In this document: in pieces, positions 1-8,647 of the stretch
Numbering within the stretch: the first letter of the stretch is position 1
How the letters are laid out: each line of letters opens with the position of its first letter
Assembly: GCA_025966295.1 (NCBI GenBank)
Contig: JAOPVD010000090.1
Span: 1-12,631 of the forward strand
DNA from: Frankiales bacterium
GTDB lineage: Bacteria > Actinomycetota > Actinomycetes > Mycobacteriales > SCTD01
Length of the DNA: 12,631 bases
Reading direction: 5' to 3'
Position numbers and translations under genes: made by a program
The notes under the pieces: model-generated
The model's input: only the letters and a program-made list of their open reading frames with translations
Database searches by the model: none
Told to the model about the DNA's origin: nothing

Positions 1-1153
1 CGGCCACGAGCGTGACCCGGGCGGCGCGCCGCGCCGTCGCGACGCCGTCCAGAGCGGGTACGGCGGCCGGCGCGGCCGGCTCCTCCTGCGGGGGCACCGG
101 CTGGCTGGCCCACGACCGCTCGGTCTCCATGCTGCCGCCCTCCGGCTCGTCCTGAGGCGGGATCTTGCCCTGGACGGCGGCCCGCAGCGGGGTCGGCGCG
201 CCGTCCTCCTGCAAGAACAGGTCACGGTCGGCGTACTCCTCCGGGATGCCGGCCTTGCGGGCGTGTTCGGTGTCGGCCGTGCCGGACGGCGGGGTGTCGC
301 TGTCGTAGGGACCGGTGACCACGAAGGCCGCCGACAGCAGCACCAGCCGGGACACCAGGTTCAAAAACAGCAGCAGCCCGACCACCACCGCGAAGGTGCC
401 GTAGGTCGCCTCGCCCTTGCTGGTGGTGCGCGCCACGTACCAGCCGCCGATGAGCTTGAGCACCGCGAACCCGACGGCCCCGAAGACCGCGCCCTTGAGC
501 ACCTCGCGCAGCGGGGTGCGGACCCGGGCCAGCCGGATGAACAGGTAGAGGAACAGCACGATGTCGGCCACGCCCGCGAGCAGCAGCCCCAGCACCTTGG
601 TGAAGGCGATTGCGGCGCCGGTCTCGCTCACGCCCAGCTGCTCGAGCAGGAACCGCGGCCCGCTGCCCGCCAGGCCGGTGAGGAACACCGAGGCGCCGAT
701 CGTGACGAACAGGCCGACGAGGACCAGGACGTCGGCCACCCGGCGGGTGATGAAGTTGCCGGCCTGGACGTTCTGGTGCCAGATCGTGCGGATCGCCTCG
801 CGCAGCGCGTCGATCCACCCCAGCCCGGAGATCAGCAGGCCGATGGCGCCGATGAGCCCGGCCTTGCCGGCCTGCTGGTCCAGCGTCTTCGCGATGGTGT
901 CCACCAGCTGCGGCGGCAGGTAGCCGCTCAGGCCGGAGCGGACGTCCGCGGTCGCGTTGTCGCCGCTGACCAGCCGGAACAGGTAGATCGCGACCAGCAG
1001 GATGGGGAACAGCGACAGGAACCAGTAGAACGTCACCGCGGCGGCGAGCCGGTCGCCGGCGTCGGCCTGGTAGCGCTGGACCGTCCTCACCAGGTGGTCG
1101 ACAAAGGGACGCTTGGCCCGCACAGCGGCGAAGAGGGCACCGGGTGAGATCAC
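1..1153 (-). CDS. YihY/BrkB-family inner membrane protein (3' end outside window)
   Basis: The minus-strand frame is open from GTG at 1153 to the left edge: 384 residues are visible and the stop codon is missing. About six hydrophobic segments are seen (roughly residues 37-61, 98-115, 139-162, 185-208, 220-241 and 253-280). The family signature region YGTFAVVVGLLLFLNL starts at about residue 251. After about residue 282 comes a charged, Pro/Glu-rich hydrophilic tail, probably cytoplasmic. The family was once labelled ribonuclease BN, but that was an error. The members are membrane proteins of unclear role, and transport has been suggested. The GTG start is the first available after the in-frame TAG of the upstream ligase-like gene, 9 bases away, with no good ribosome site, so translational coupling is likely. 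A second GTG at 1123 is possible. Family assignment is firm; function is not known. Confidence 0.9.
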   Translation of the reverse strand, partial: MISPGALFAAVRAKRPFVDHLVRTVQRYQADAGDRLAAAVTFYWFLSLFPILLVAIYLFRLVSGDNATADVRSGLSGYLPPQLVDTIAKTLDQQAGKAGLIGAIGLLISGLGWIDALREAIRTIWHQNVQAGNFITRRVADVLVLVGLFVTIGASVFLTGLAGSGPRFLLEQLGVSETGAAIAFTKVLGLLLAGVADIVLFLYLFIRLARVRTPLREVLKGAVFGAVGFAVLKLIGGWYVARTTSKGEATYGTFAVVVGLLLFLNLVSRLVLLSAAFVVTGPYDSDTPPSGTADTEHARKAGIPEEYADRDLFLQEDGAPTPLRAAVQGKIPPQDEPEGGSMETERSWASQPVPPQEEPAAPAAVPALDGVATARRAARVTLVA

Positions 1154-1162
1154 GCCGGTGCT

Positions 1163-1717
1163 CTACCCCGCGTCGTCGGGCGGAAGCACCGGCCCCGGCA
1201 GCGGCACCCCGAAGGGGAAGTCGCGCTGCGGCCGCCACACCCCGTCGCGGCCCTTCTCGAACAGCGAGAAGCCCCACACCCGGAACCGGGCGTCGTAGGT
1301 CGCCAGCCCCTCGAAGGCCTCGTCCAGCTGCGGCTCGGAGACCTCGTGGGCGACCGTCACGTGCGGGTGGTACGGGAACTTGACGTCCCGGGCCAGCGGC
1401 CCGCAGCGGACGTCCCGCTCGAGCCGCTCGCACTCGCCGATGCCCTGCACCAGCGGGACGAACACCACCGGCGAGATCGGCCGGAAGGTCCCGGAGCCGC
1501 GCAGGTGCATGACGAACGGCTCGTGCCGGGCCGCCACCGCGCGCAGGTGCTCCTCGACCTCGTCCAGGTCGGTGCTGTTCAGGGCCGTCGGCGGCAGCAG
1601 CGTGACGTGCGGCGGGATGTCGGCGGCGTTCGGGTCGCCGAGCCGCTCCCGCCAGCCCTGCAGCTCCGAGGTGTAGGGCTCCGGCAGGCCGACGGCCACC
1701 CCGATGTCACGGCGCAC
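1163..1717 (-). CDS. 2'-5' RNA ligase-like protein (2H phosphoesterase superfamily)
   Basis: This is a 184-aa cytosolic protein with the two His-x-Thr motifs that define 2H phosphoesterases: PPHVTLLPP (H37, T39) and YHPHVTVAHE (H119, T121). Members hydrolyse or ligate 2',3'-cyclic phosphate or 2'-5' linkages in RNA or nucleotides. The true substrate here is unknown, and a cyclic phosphodiesterase role is as likely as ligation. The GTG start at 1717 overlaps the last base of the trpS stop (TAGTG), so its translation is probably coupled to trpS. The frame stays open further upstream inside trpS, but that extension is arginine- and glycine-rich shadow sequence and the conserved fold begins at residue 4. 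Size (about 180 aa) is normal for the family. The neighbour trpS suggests an RNA-related context, but this is only an association. Confidence 0.88.
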   Translation of the reverse strand: MRRDIGVAVGLPEPYTSELQGWRERLGDPNAADIPPHVTLLPPTALNSTDLDEVEEHLRAVAARHEPFVMHLRGSGTFRPISPVVFVPLVQGIGECERLERDVRCGPLARDVKFPYHPHVTVAHEVSEPQLDEAFEGLATYDARFRVWGFSLFEKGRDGVWRPQRDFPFGVPLPGPVLPPDDAG

Positions 1718-2694
1718 TAGCGCAGCAGCCCCACCCGGTCGCGGACCTTGTCCATGGTGTCCACGGCCACCTCGCGCGCCCGGGCGGCGCCGGCGAGCAG
1801 CACCTCGTCGAGGTAGCCGGGGTCGGCGACCAGCGCGGTGAACCGCTCGCGGACCGGGGCGAACAGCTCCACCACGGCCTCCGCGACGTCGCCCTTGAAG
1901 TCCCCGTAGCCCTTGCCGGCGTAGGCCGCCTCCAGCTCCGGGACCGCCTTGCCGGTCGCGACCGACAAGATGGTCAGCAGGTTGGAGATGCCCGGCTTGC
2001 CCTCCACGTCGTACGCCACCTCGCGGCCGAGGTCGGTGACGGCGCTCTTGATCTTCTTGGTGAGGACCTTCGGCTCGTCGAGGACCCACAGGGTGCCGTT
2101 GCCGCCGATCGACTTGCTCATCTTCTTGGTGGGGTCCTGCAGGTCCTTGATCCGCTCGCCGGCCTTCGCGACGTACTGGCCCGGCAGCCTGAAGGTGTCG
2201 CCGTACCGGCTGTTGAAGCGCTGGGCCAGGTCGCGGGTCAGCTCGAGGTGCTGACGCTGGTCCTCACCGATCGGGACCGCGTCGGCCTGGTACATCAAGA
2301 TGTCGGCGGCCTGCAGCACCGGGTAGGTGAACAGCCCGACCGAGCCGGCGCCCTTGTCCTTGAACTGCGTCATCCGGCTGGCCTCGCCGAAGCCGGTCAG
2401 GCAGCCGAGGATCCAGCCGAGCTCGGCGTGCTCACGCACGTGCGACTGCACGAACACCGTGGAGCGCTGCGGGTCGACGCCCATCGCGAGCAGCTCGGCG
2501 GTCGCCTCCCGGGTGCGGGTGCGCAGCTGCGCCGGCTCCGGCAGGTCGATCACGGTGTGCAGGTCGGCCAGGAAGTAGAAGCACTCGTTCTCGTCCTGCA
2601 TGGCCGCCCAGTGCTTGACCGCGCCCAGGTAGTTGCCGAGCTGGAAGCCGGCGCCGGTCGGCCGGATGCCGGAGAGCACGCGTGGGGCAGACAT
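1717..2694 (-). CDS. trpS: Tryptophan--tRNA ligase
   Basis: A 325-aa class I aminoacyl-tRNA synthetase that charges tRNA-Trp with tryptophan using ATP in the cytoplasm. The N-terminal signature RPTGAGFQLGNYLGA (residues 11-25) is the HIGH-equivalent, with Q18-L19-G20-N21. KMSKS lies at residues 191-195. The tryptophan pocket segment TYPVLQAADIL (123-133) and the block SRMTQFKDK (106-114) are typical. Length matches bacterial TrpRS. I chose ATG at 2694 because the protein then starts MSAPRVLSGIRPTG, like homologues. A start at 2721 would add nine unconserved residues and run into the divergent gene's control region. Only a weak GAG precedes the ATG. The 3' end overlaps the ligase-like gene by one base. 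The first His of HIGH is replaced by Gln here; some TrpRS proteins also deviate at this site, so activity is still expected. Confidence 0.96.
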   Translation of the reverse strand: MSAPRVLSGIRPTGAGFQLGNYLGAVKHWAAMQDENECFYFLADLHTVIDLPEPAQLRTRTREATAELLAMGVDPQRSTVFVQSHVREHAELGWILGCLTGFGEASRMTQFKDKGAGSVGLFTYPVLQAADILMYQADAVPIGEDQRQHLELTRDLAQRFNSRYGDTFRLPGQYVAKAGERIKDLQDPTKKMSKSIGGNGTLWVLDEPKVLTKKIKSAVTDLGREVAYDVEGKPGISNLLTILSVATGKAVPELEAAYAGKGYGDFKGDVAEAVVELFAPVRERFTALVADPGYLDEVLLAGAARAREVAVDTMDKVRDRVGLLR

Positions 2695-2722
2695 GGTGCT
2701 CAGTCTCGCAGAGCCCGCCACC

Positions 2723-2728
2723 TAGGGT
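2723..2728 (+). promoter_or_regulatory. Candidate -10 box TAGGGT for a leaderless reductase mRNA
   Basis: TAGGGT fits the actinobacterial TANNNT -10 pattern and is followed by exactly 7 bases and then the GTG at 2736. This is the geometry expected when transcription begins at the start codon. No clear -35 is seen. The alternative reading is that AGGG (2724-2727) is a weak ribosome site 8 bases before GTG. Both cannot be used by the same transcript. Confidence 0.45.
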
Positions 2729-2735
2729 TCAGCGC

Positions 2736-3869
2736 GTGTACGACGTCGCGGTGGTCGGGGCCGGTCCGGCGGGGTCGGCCGCAGCGCTCAGCGCGCTCCG
2801 CTCCCGGCCCGGCGCCCGGGTGCTGCTGCTCGACCGTCAGGACTTCCCGCGGGACAAGTCCTGCGGTGACGGCATCGCGCCGCACGCCCTCGACGAGCTG
2901 GCCCGGCTCGGCGCCGCGCAGGTGCTGCTCGACCGCGTCCCGGTGCGCCGGCTCCGGCTGGTCGGCCCGCGCGGGACCGAGGCCGCCACCGTCCTGCAGC
3001 GGCCCGACTACGTGGTGCCGCGCACCGTGTTCGACGCCCGGCTCGTCGCGGCCGCGGTGGCCCGCGGCGCGGAGCTGCGCCGGCACACCGTGCGGCAGCT
3101 GGAGGTGCGCGCCGACCGGGTCGTGCTGGACGGCACGATCGAGGCCCGGGTGGTGGTCGGCGCCGACGGGGCCAACGGCGTCGTACGGCGGCAGCTGGCG
3201 CTCCCGAAGCAGGACGAGGCCACCGTCGCGGTCGCGGTCCGCGGCTACGTGGCGTGGGAGACCGCCGCCCCGGAGCAGGTCATCGTCATGGACGGCCGGG
3301 ACTGGCCGGCGTACGCGTGGCGGTTCGACGCCGGCGACGGCACCTCCAACGTCGGCTTCGGGATGCTGCTGCCGAGCCTGCGCGCCACCGGCCACGGCCG
3401 GCAGGCGCTGCACGAGCGGCTGGTCGAGCTGCTGCCGGAGGCCGCCGGTGCGCAGCGGCTGCGGTCGCACCACCTGCCGCTGTCCACCGGCCGCCCGGAG
3501 CAGCCACGGGGCCGGGTGCTGCTGGCTGGCGACGCGGCGTCGTTGGTCAACCCGCTGACCGGCGAGGGCATCTTCTACGCGCTGCTGTCCGGCCGGTTGG
3601 CGGGCCGGGCCGCGGTGACCGCCACCGACCCGGGGGCGGCGTACCGGTCGGCGCTCACCAGGGAGCTGGGGCGGCACCTGCAGCACACCACGCTGCTGGC
3701 GCGGGTGACCGCGCACCCACGGGTGCTGGACGCCGGCGTCCGGGCCACCCGGCAGGCACCGGGCGCCATGGACAGCCTGGTCGAGGTCGGGCTGGGCCGC
3801 GGGCTCATCACGGCACCGCTGGTCAGGGCGCTGCTGGCCGAGGCGGCCCGTTCGGTGCTGCGGCGCTAG
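2736..3869 (+). CDS. FAD-dependent geranylgeranyl reductase-family oxidoreductase
   Basis: A 377-aa flavoprotein. The N-terminal dinucleotide fold begins at once: VYDVAVVGAGPAGS with G8-x-G10-x-x-G13. The family motif RDKSCGDG is at residues 39-46, GADGANGVVRR at 142-152, and the second FAD motif GDAASLVNPLTGEGI at 265-279. This family saturates isoprenoid double bonds, for example in geranylgeranyl groups, archaeal-type lipids or, in actinobacteria, the menaquinone side chain (MenJ type). Which isoprenoid this one reduces cannot be told, and no menaquinone genes are in view. I chose GTG at 2736 because the Rossmann strand starts there; an ATG at 2682 would add 18 residues overlapping trpS. 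It is divergent from trpS with 41 bases between starts. Its TAG stop overlaps the TAG of the opposing DUF2505 gene in the palindrome CTAG (3866-3869). Confidence 0.88.
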   Translation: MYDVAVVGAGPAGSAAALSALRSRPGARVLLLDRQDFPRDKSCGDGIAPHALDELARLGAAQVLLDRVPVRRLRLVGPRGTEAATVLQRPDYVVPRTVFDARLVAAAVARGAELRRHTVRQLEVRADRVVLDGTIEARVVVGADGANGVVRRQLALPKQDEATVAVAVRGYVAWETAAPEQVIVMDGRDWPAYAWRFDAGDGTSNVGFGMLLPSLRATGHGRQALHERLVELLPEAAGAQRLRSHHLPLSTGRPEQPRGRVLLAGDAASLVNPLTGEGIFYALLSGRLAGRAAVTATDPGAAYRSALTRELGRHLQHTTLLARVTAHPRVLDAGVRATRQAPGAMDSLVEVGLGRGLITAPLVRALLAEAARSVLRR

Positions 3870-4357
3870 GCCAGCGTGCTCCGGACCAGCTCGGCCTCCG
3901 CCGCGGCCAGCCGCACGACCTGCGCGGCGATGAACGCCTCGGCCCTGCCGCCGATGAGCGGGATGCCCACCTTGACCTCGCCCTCGATGATGTAGCGGCT
4001 GCCGTCCGCGGTCGGTTCGATCCGCATCGTGCCGCCCAGCCGGGCTGGGGCGCCCGCGAGCTCGGCGCTCCACGTGCCGTGCCGCTCGCCGCCCTCGGAC
4101 GGCCCCCAGACGTCGGACTGGGTGGCCCGCGGGTCGCGCGGCAGGAACTTCTGCAGGAAGCCCGGCACCCCGTCCGGGAGGGCCCTCGACACGACCAGGG
4201 TCACGGCCCCGCCCGGACCGACGTCGCGGCGCACCGTGCGGCTGTCGTCATGCAGGTGGGCCGCCTTGGTCGCCGGCCAGTCCGGGCCGGTCAGGACGCC
4301 GAACAGGCCCTCGACCCCGGCCTGGCTGTCGAAGCTGCTGCTGAAGCGCTTGCCCAC
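3866..4357 (-). CDS. DUF2505-family protein, second of a tandem pair (SRPBCC-like fold)
   Basis: A 163-aa soluble protein of unknown function, matching the actinobacterial DUF2505 family, which is related to START/SRPBCC ligand-binding folds. It has no signal peptide or membrane segment. Blocks shared with the upstream neighbour include DDSR, RDVG, GGAVTLVVSR, LPDG, PGFL, FLP, GTMR, EP, KV, IPL and GG, in the same order and at almost the same spacing, so the two are tandem duplicates. The GTG start at 4357 lies one base after the TGA of the upstream copy (TGA-C-GTG), so translation is probably coupled. Its stop overlaps the stop of the convergent reductase gene. No terminator is seen between the convergent genes. 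The ligand is unknown; a lipid or isoprenoid-like ligand is only a guess from the fold. Confidence 0.85.
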   Translation of the reverse strand: MGKRFSSSFDSQAGVEGLFGVLTGPDWPATKAAHLHDDSRTVRRDVGPGGAVTLVVSRALPDGVPGFLQKFLPRDPRATQSDVWGPSEGGERHGTWSAELAGAPARLGGTMRIEPTADGSRYIIEGEVKVGIPLIGGRAEAFIAAQVVRLAAAEAELVRSTLA

Positions 4358-4358
4358 G

Positions 4359-4850
4359 TCAGCCCACCAGCGACCGCAGCACGTCCGCCTCCCGGGCGGT
4401 GAGCTTCTCGGTGATGCCGACGACCACGCCCTCAGCCTTGCCGCCGACCAGCGGGATCGACACCTTGGCGGTGCCCTCGACGACGTAGACGCAGCCGCTG
4501 CCGGCCGGCTCGAGCCGCATCGTGCCGTTGACCTTCGCCGGCGAGCCGGGGGTGTCGGCGACCCAGGTGCCGGCGCGCACGCCCTCGGTGGCGGCGCCCC
4601 AGGTGTCGGTCTGGGTCACCCGGCCGTCGGAGGGGAGGAACCTGGTGAGGAAGCCCGGGATGCCGTCGGGCAGCTTGCGGGAGACCACCAGCGTGACCGC
4701 TCCCCCGGCGCCGACGTCGCGGGACACGACCCGGCTGTCGTCGCCGAGCGCCGCCGCCTTCGCCGGTGCCCAGCCGGCCCCCGAGATGGCGGCGTACGCC
4801 GTCTCCACGTCGACGGGCACGTCGTACCGCACACTGATCTTGCCGGCCAC
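4359..4850 (-). CDS. DUF2505-family protein, first of a tandem pair (SRPBCC-like fold)
   Basis: Another DUF2505 protein, 163 aa when started at GTG 4850. The frame is open up to GTG at 4871, but the later start is better for two reasons. AGGAGG at 4859-4864 ends 8 bases before the GTG at 4850, which is ideal spacing. Starting there also gives VAGKISVRYDV, which lines up with MGKRFSSSFDS of the neighbour and makes both proteins exactly 163 aa. The central block GGAVTLVVSRKLPDGIPGFL is shared almost unchanged with the second copy, and about half of all residues match by eye. The gene follows the CNNM-type gene by 35 bases on the same strand, so it may be the second gene of a three-gene operon. 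Function is unknown. The fold suggests binding of a hydrophobic ligand. Confidence 0.85.
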   Translation of the reverse strand: MAGKISVRYDVPVDVETAYAAISGAGWAPAKAAALGDDSRVVSRDVGAGGAVTLVVSRKLPDGIPGFLTRFLPSDGRVTQTDTWGAATEGVRAGTWVADTPGSPAKVNGTMRLEPAGSGCVYVVEGTAKVSIPLVGGKAEGVVVGITEKLTAREADVLRSLVG

Positions 4851-4858
4851 CTCGGCTC

Positions 4859-4864
4859 CCTCCT
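4859..4864 (-). promoter_or_regulatory. Shine-Dalgarno AGGAGG deciding the start of the first DUF2505 gene
   Basis: A perfect AGGAGG on the minus strand with 8 bases to GTG 4850. It would lie inside the coding region if the upstream GTG codons at 4871 or 4868 were used. It is the best ribosome site in the minus-strand cluster and supports the shorter protein. Confidence 0.75.
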
Positions 4865-4885
4865 GCACCACGTGGAGGCAGTCTG

Positions 4886-6187
4886 TCAGGAAGCTTCGGA
4901 CTCCAGGTCCCGGACCAGCGGGCTGACCCGGACCCGGGCGACCCGGCGGCCGTCGAGCTCGGTGACCTCGAGCCGGTGGCCGTCGGCCTCGACCGCCTCG
5001 CCGGCCCGCGGCACGTGGCCGAGCGAGGCCATCACGAACCCGGCCAACGTCTCGTACGGCCCCTCCGGCAGCCGCACCCCGGTCTGCTCCTCCACCTCAT
5101 CGAGGTTGAGCAGGCCGTCGGCCTCGACCTCGCCGCCACGGAAGCGGAGCGCCTCCTCACCGGGGGCGTCGTACTCGTCGCGGATGTCACCGATGACCTC
5201 CTCGATGAGGTCCTCGAGGGTGACGATGCCGGCGGTGCCGCCGTACTCGTCGACCACCATCGCGAGGTGGTGCCCCTCCCGGCGCATCTCCGACAGGCTG
5301 GGCAGCACCTTCTTGGTGCCGGGCAGCAGCTTCACGTCCCGGGTGACGTCCGCGACCTTGGTGGTGCGGGCCTTGGCGGCCGGCATCAGCAGGTCGCGGA
5401 CGTGCACGAAGCCGAGGATGTCGTCCTGCCCCGAGCGCATCACGGGGTAGCGGGAGTGCGGGGCGGTGGCCGTGGCCTTGGCCGCCCGCGCCACCGACAC
5501 CGAGCCGTCCAGGAACGCCACCTCGGTGCGCGGCACCATCACCTCGCGCAGCTGCCGCTCGCCGGCCGCGAACACCTCGTCGATGAGCTTGCGCTCGTCC
5601 TTGGTGAGGGACTCGTGCGCCGCGACCAGCCCACGCAGCTCCTCCTCGGAGATGGTGTCGCGCGCGGCCGACGGGTCGCCGCCGAGCAGCCGCACGATCA
5701 GGTCGGTGCTGCGGGACAGCAACCAGATGATCGGCCGGGAGATGCTCGCGATCCGGTCCAGCGCCGGGGCGAACGCGAGCGACACGGTCTCGGCCCGCTG
5801 CAGCGCGAGGCGCTTCGGCGCCAGCTCGCTGAAGACCAGCGAGAAGTAGGAGATGAGCAGCGTGACGACCACCAGCGCCACGGTGTCGGCGGTGCCGAGC
5901 GCGAGCCCCAGGTCCTGCAGGCCCAGCGACACCGGCTTGGCGAGGCGGGCGGCCCCGAACGCGGCGGACAGGAAGCCGGCCAGCGTGACGCCGACCTGCA
6001 CGGCGGCGAGGAACCGGTTGGGGTTGCTGACCAGGTGCGCGACCCGGGCCCCGCGCTTGCCGCGCTCCGCCAGGGCGCGCGCCTGGCCCTCGCGCAGGCT
6101 CACCAGGGCGATCTCGGTCGCGGCGAAGACGCCACCGACGAGGATGAAGACGAAGACCAGGACGAGGTCGAGCCAGGGGATGCTCAC
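4886..6187 (-). CDS. CNNM/CorC-type (hemolysin C-like) membrane protein with CBS pair
   Basis: A 433-aa integral membrane protein with three parts. A DUF21/CNNM domain has hydrophobic stretches at about residues 6-26, 58-80 and 100-123, with family motif SELAPKR at 120-126. A CBS pair lies at about 216-337, including VPRTEV and later VVDEYGGTAGIVTLEDLIEEVIGDI. A C-terminal CorC/HlyC accessory domain runs from about 352 to 430. Such proteins are implicated in magnesium or cobalt efflux or homeostasis, with ATP or Mg sensed by the CBS pair; the hemolysin name is historical. Length is typical. GTG at 6187 gives MSIPWLDLVLVFVF, leading straight into the first helix, but no strong ribosome site precedes it. 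A candidate -10 (TAGGCT) is at 6244-6249. It heads a probable operon with the DUF2505 pair. Transport substrate not determinable here. Confidence 0.93.
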   Translation of the reverse strand: MSIPWLDLVLVFVFILVGGVFAATEIALVSLREGQARALAERGKRGARVAHLVSNPNRFLAAVQVGVTLAGFLSAAFGAARLAKPVSLGLQDLGLALGTADTVALVVVTLLISYFSLVFSELAPKRLALQRAETVSLAFAPALDRIASISRPIIWLLSRSTDLIVRLLGGDPSAARDTISEEELRGLVAAHESLTKDERKLIDEVFAAGERQLREVMVPRTEVAFLDGSVSVARAAKATATAPHSRYPVMRSGQDDILGFVHVRDLLMPAAKARTTKVADVTRDVKLLPGTKKVLPSLSEMRREGHHLAMVVDEYGGTAGIVTLEDLIEEVIGDIRDEYDAPGEEALRFRGGEVEADGLLNLDEVEEQTGVRLPEGPYETLAGFVMASLGHVPRAGEAVEADGHRLEVTELDGRRVARVRVSPLVRDLESEAS

Positions 6188-6243
6188 GGCGCGCCGCCAG
6201 CAGAGCGACGCGCCTGAGTACTAGGAGGGTGATCCACGTCCTC

Positions 6244-6249
6244 AGCCTA
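6244..6249 (-). promoter_or_regulatory. Candidate -10 box TAGGCT upstream of the CNNM gene
   Basis: TAGGCT on the minus strand fits TANNNT and is the same hexamer found before mdh and folD. It would give a leader of about 50 bases. No convincing -35 box is seen at normal spacing. Confidence 0.4.
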
Positions 6250-6279
6250 TCCGGGTACGGCGCAAGCCCCTCCTCCCTT

Positions 6280-6325
6280 GCGTCATCACCGGTACGCCGG
6301 GCCGCCGGGCCAGAACCGATGACGC
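6280..6325. repeat. 46-bp imperfect palindromic repeat, copy 1
   Basis: This unit begins GCGTCATCACCGGTACGC and ends AGAACCGATGACGC. Its ends pair as GCGTCAT with ATGACGC, then CGGT with ACCG after a three-base bulge, then the GC-rich middle can fold further. It matches copy 2 at 42 of 46 positions; the four changes all lie in the central GC-rich part (unit positions 19, 23, 30 and 31). It lies 20 bp from copy 2 in the same orientation. It resembles REP-type intergenic palindromes. Confidence 0.8.
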
Positions 6326-6345
6326 TAGGCAGCCACCCCCCGCGT

Positions 6346-6391
6346 GCGTCATCACCGGTACGCGGGGGCGCCGGAGCAGAACCGATGACGC
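6346..6391. repeat. 46-bp imperfect palindromic repeat, copy 2
   Basis: Direct repeat of copy 1 at a period of 66 bp, with identical outer 18 bases on the left and 15 on the right. Because each unit is itself palindromic, the right arm of copy 1 can also pair with the left arm of this copy. The outermost arms of the pair, CTTGCGTCATC (6277-6287) and GATGACGCAAG (6384-6394), form an 11-bp perfect inverted repeat. Alternative folds of the whole pair are therefore possible. Confidence 0.8.
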
Positions 6392-6409
6392 AAGCGGGGG
6401 CGGGGACGG

Positions 6410-6447
6410 CGGAAGGGCCCGCCTCGACAGGAGTGCGGGCCCTTCCG
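6410..6447 (-). terminator. Hairpin terminator of icd
   Basis: A perfect 13-bp stem, CGGAAGGGCCCGC with GCGGGCCCTTCCG, encloses a 12-base loop (6423-6434). On the minus strand it starts 10 bases after the icd stop codon. There is no clear U tract, which is common for hairpin terminators of high-GC actinobacteria. It should end the mdh-icd transcript before the CNNM gene. Confidence 0.8.
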
Positions 6448-6457
6448 TGGCAGGTGT

Positions 6458-8643
<2,186 letters not shown>

Positions 8644-8647
<4 letters not shown>

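Larger units (their letters stand above)
6188..6457. other. Non-coding stretch between icd and the CNNM gene
   Basis: This 270-bp stretch separates two genes on the same strand. From the icd side it holds a strong hairpin (6410-6447), a G-rich run, two 46-bp palindromic repeats (6346-6391 and 6280-6325), a short inverted repeat CGCAAG/CTTGCG (6261-6266 and 6277-6282), the candidate -10 of the CNNM gene (6244-6249) and a near-palindrome CCTGAGTACTAGG (6213-6225), which would sit in the CNNM leader. A plus-strand frame with GTG at 6229 runs through all of it but reads across both repeats and the terminator, so I do not call it a gene. Confidence 0.8.

Noticed and set aside
222..1433. Long minus-strand open frame of 403 codons
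   Set aside because: Arg/Gly/Ala-rich translation with no family motifs. It is an out-of-frame shadow of the YihY and ligase-like genes, which have clear motifs in another frame.
2695..2721. Longer trpS starting at ATG-like codon 2721
   Set aside because: It adds nine residues not expected in TrpRS and uses up most of the divergent promoter region. ATG 2694 leads directly into the conserved start.
2248..3558. 436-codon plus-strand frame across trpS and the reductase
   Set aside because: It covers antisense trpS and then an out-of-frame part of the reductase. No motif supports it.
6280..6391. CRISPR array from the two repeats
   Set aside because: Only two copies with a 20-bp gap, each unit palindromic, and no cas genes nearby.
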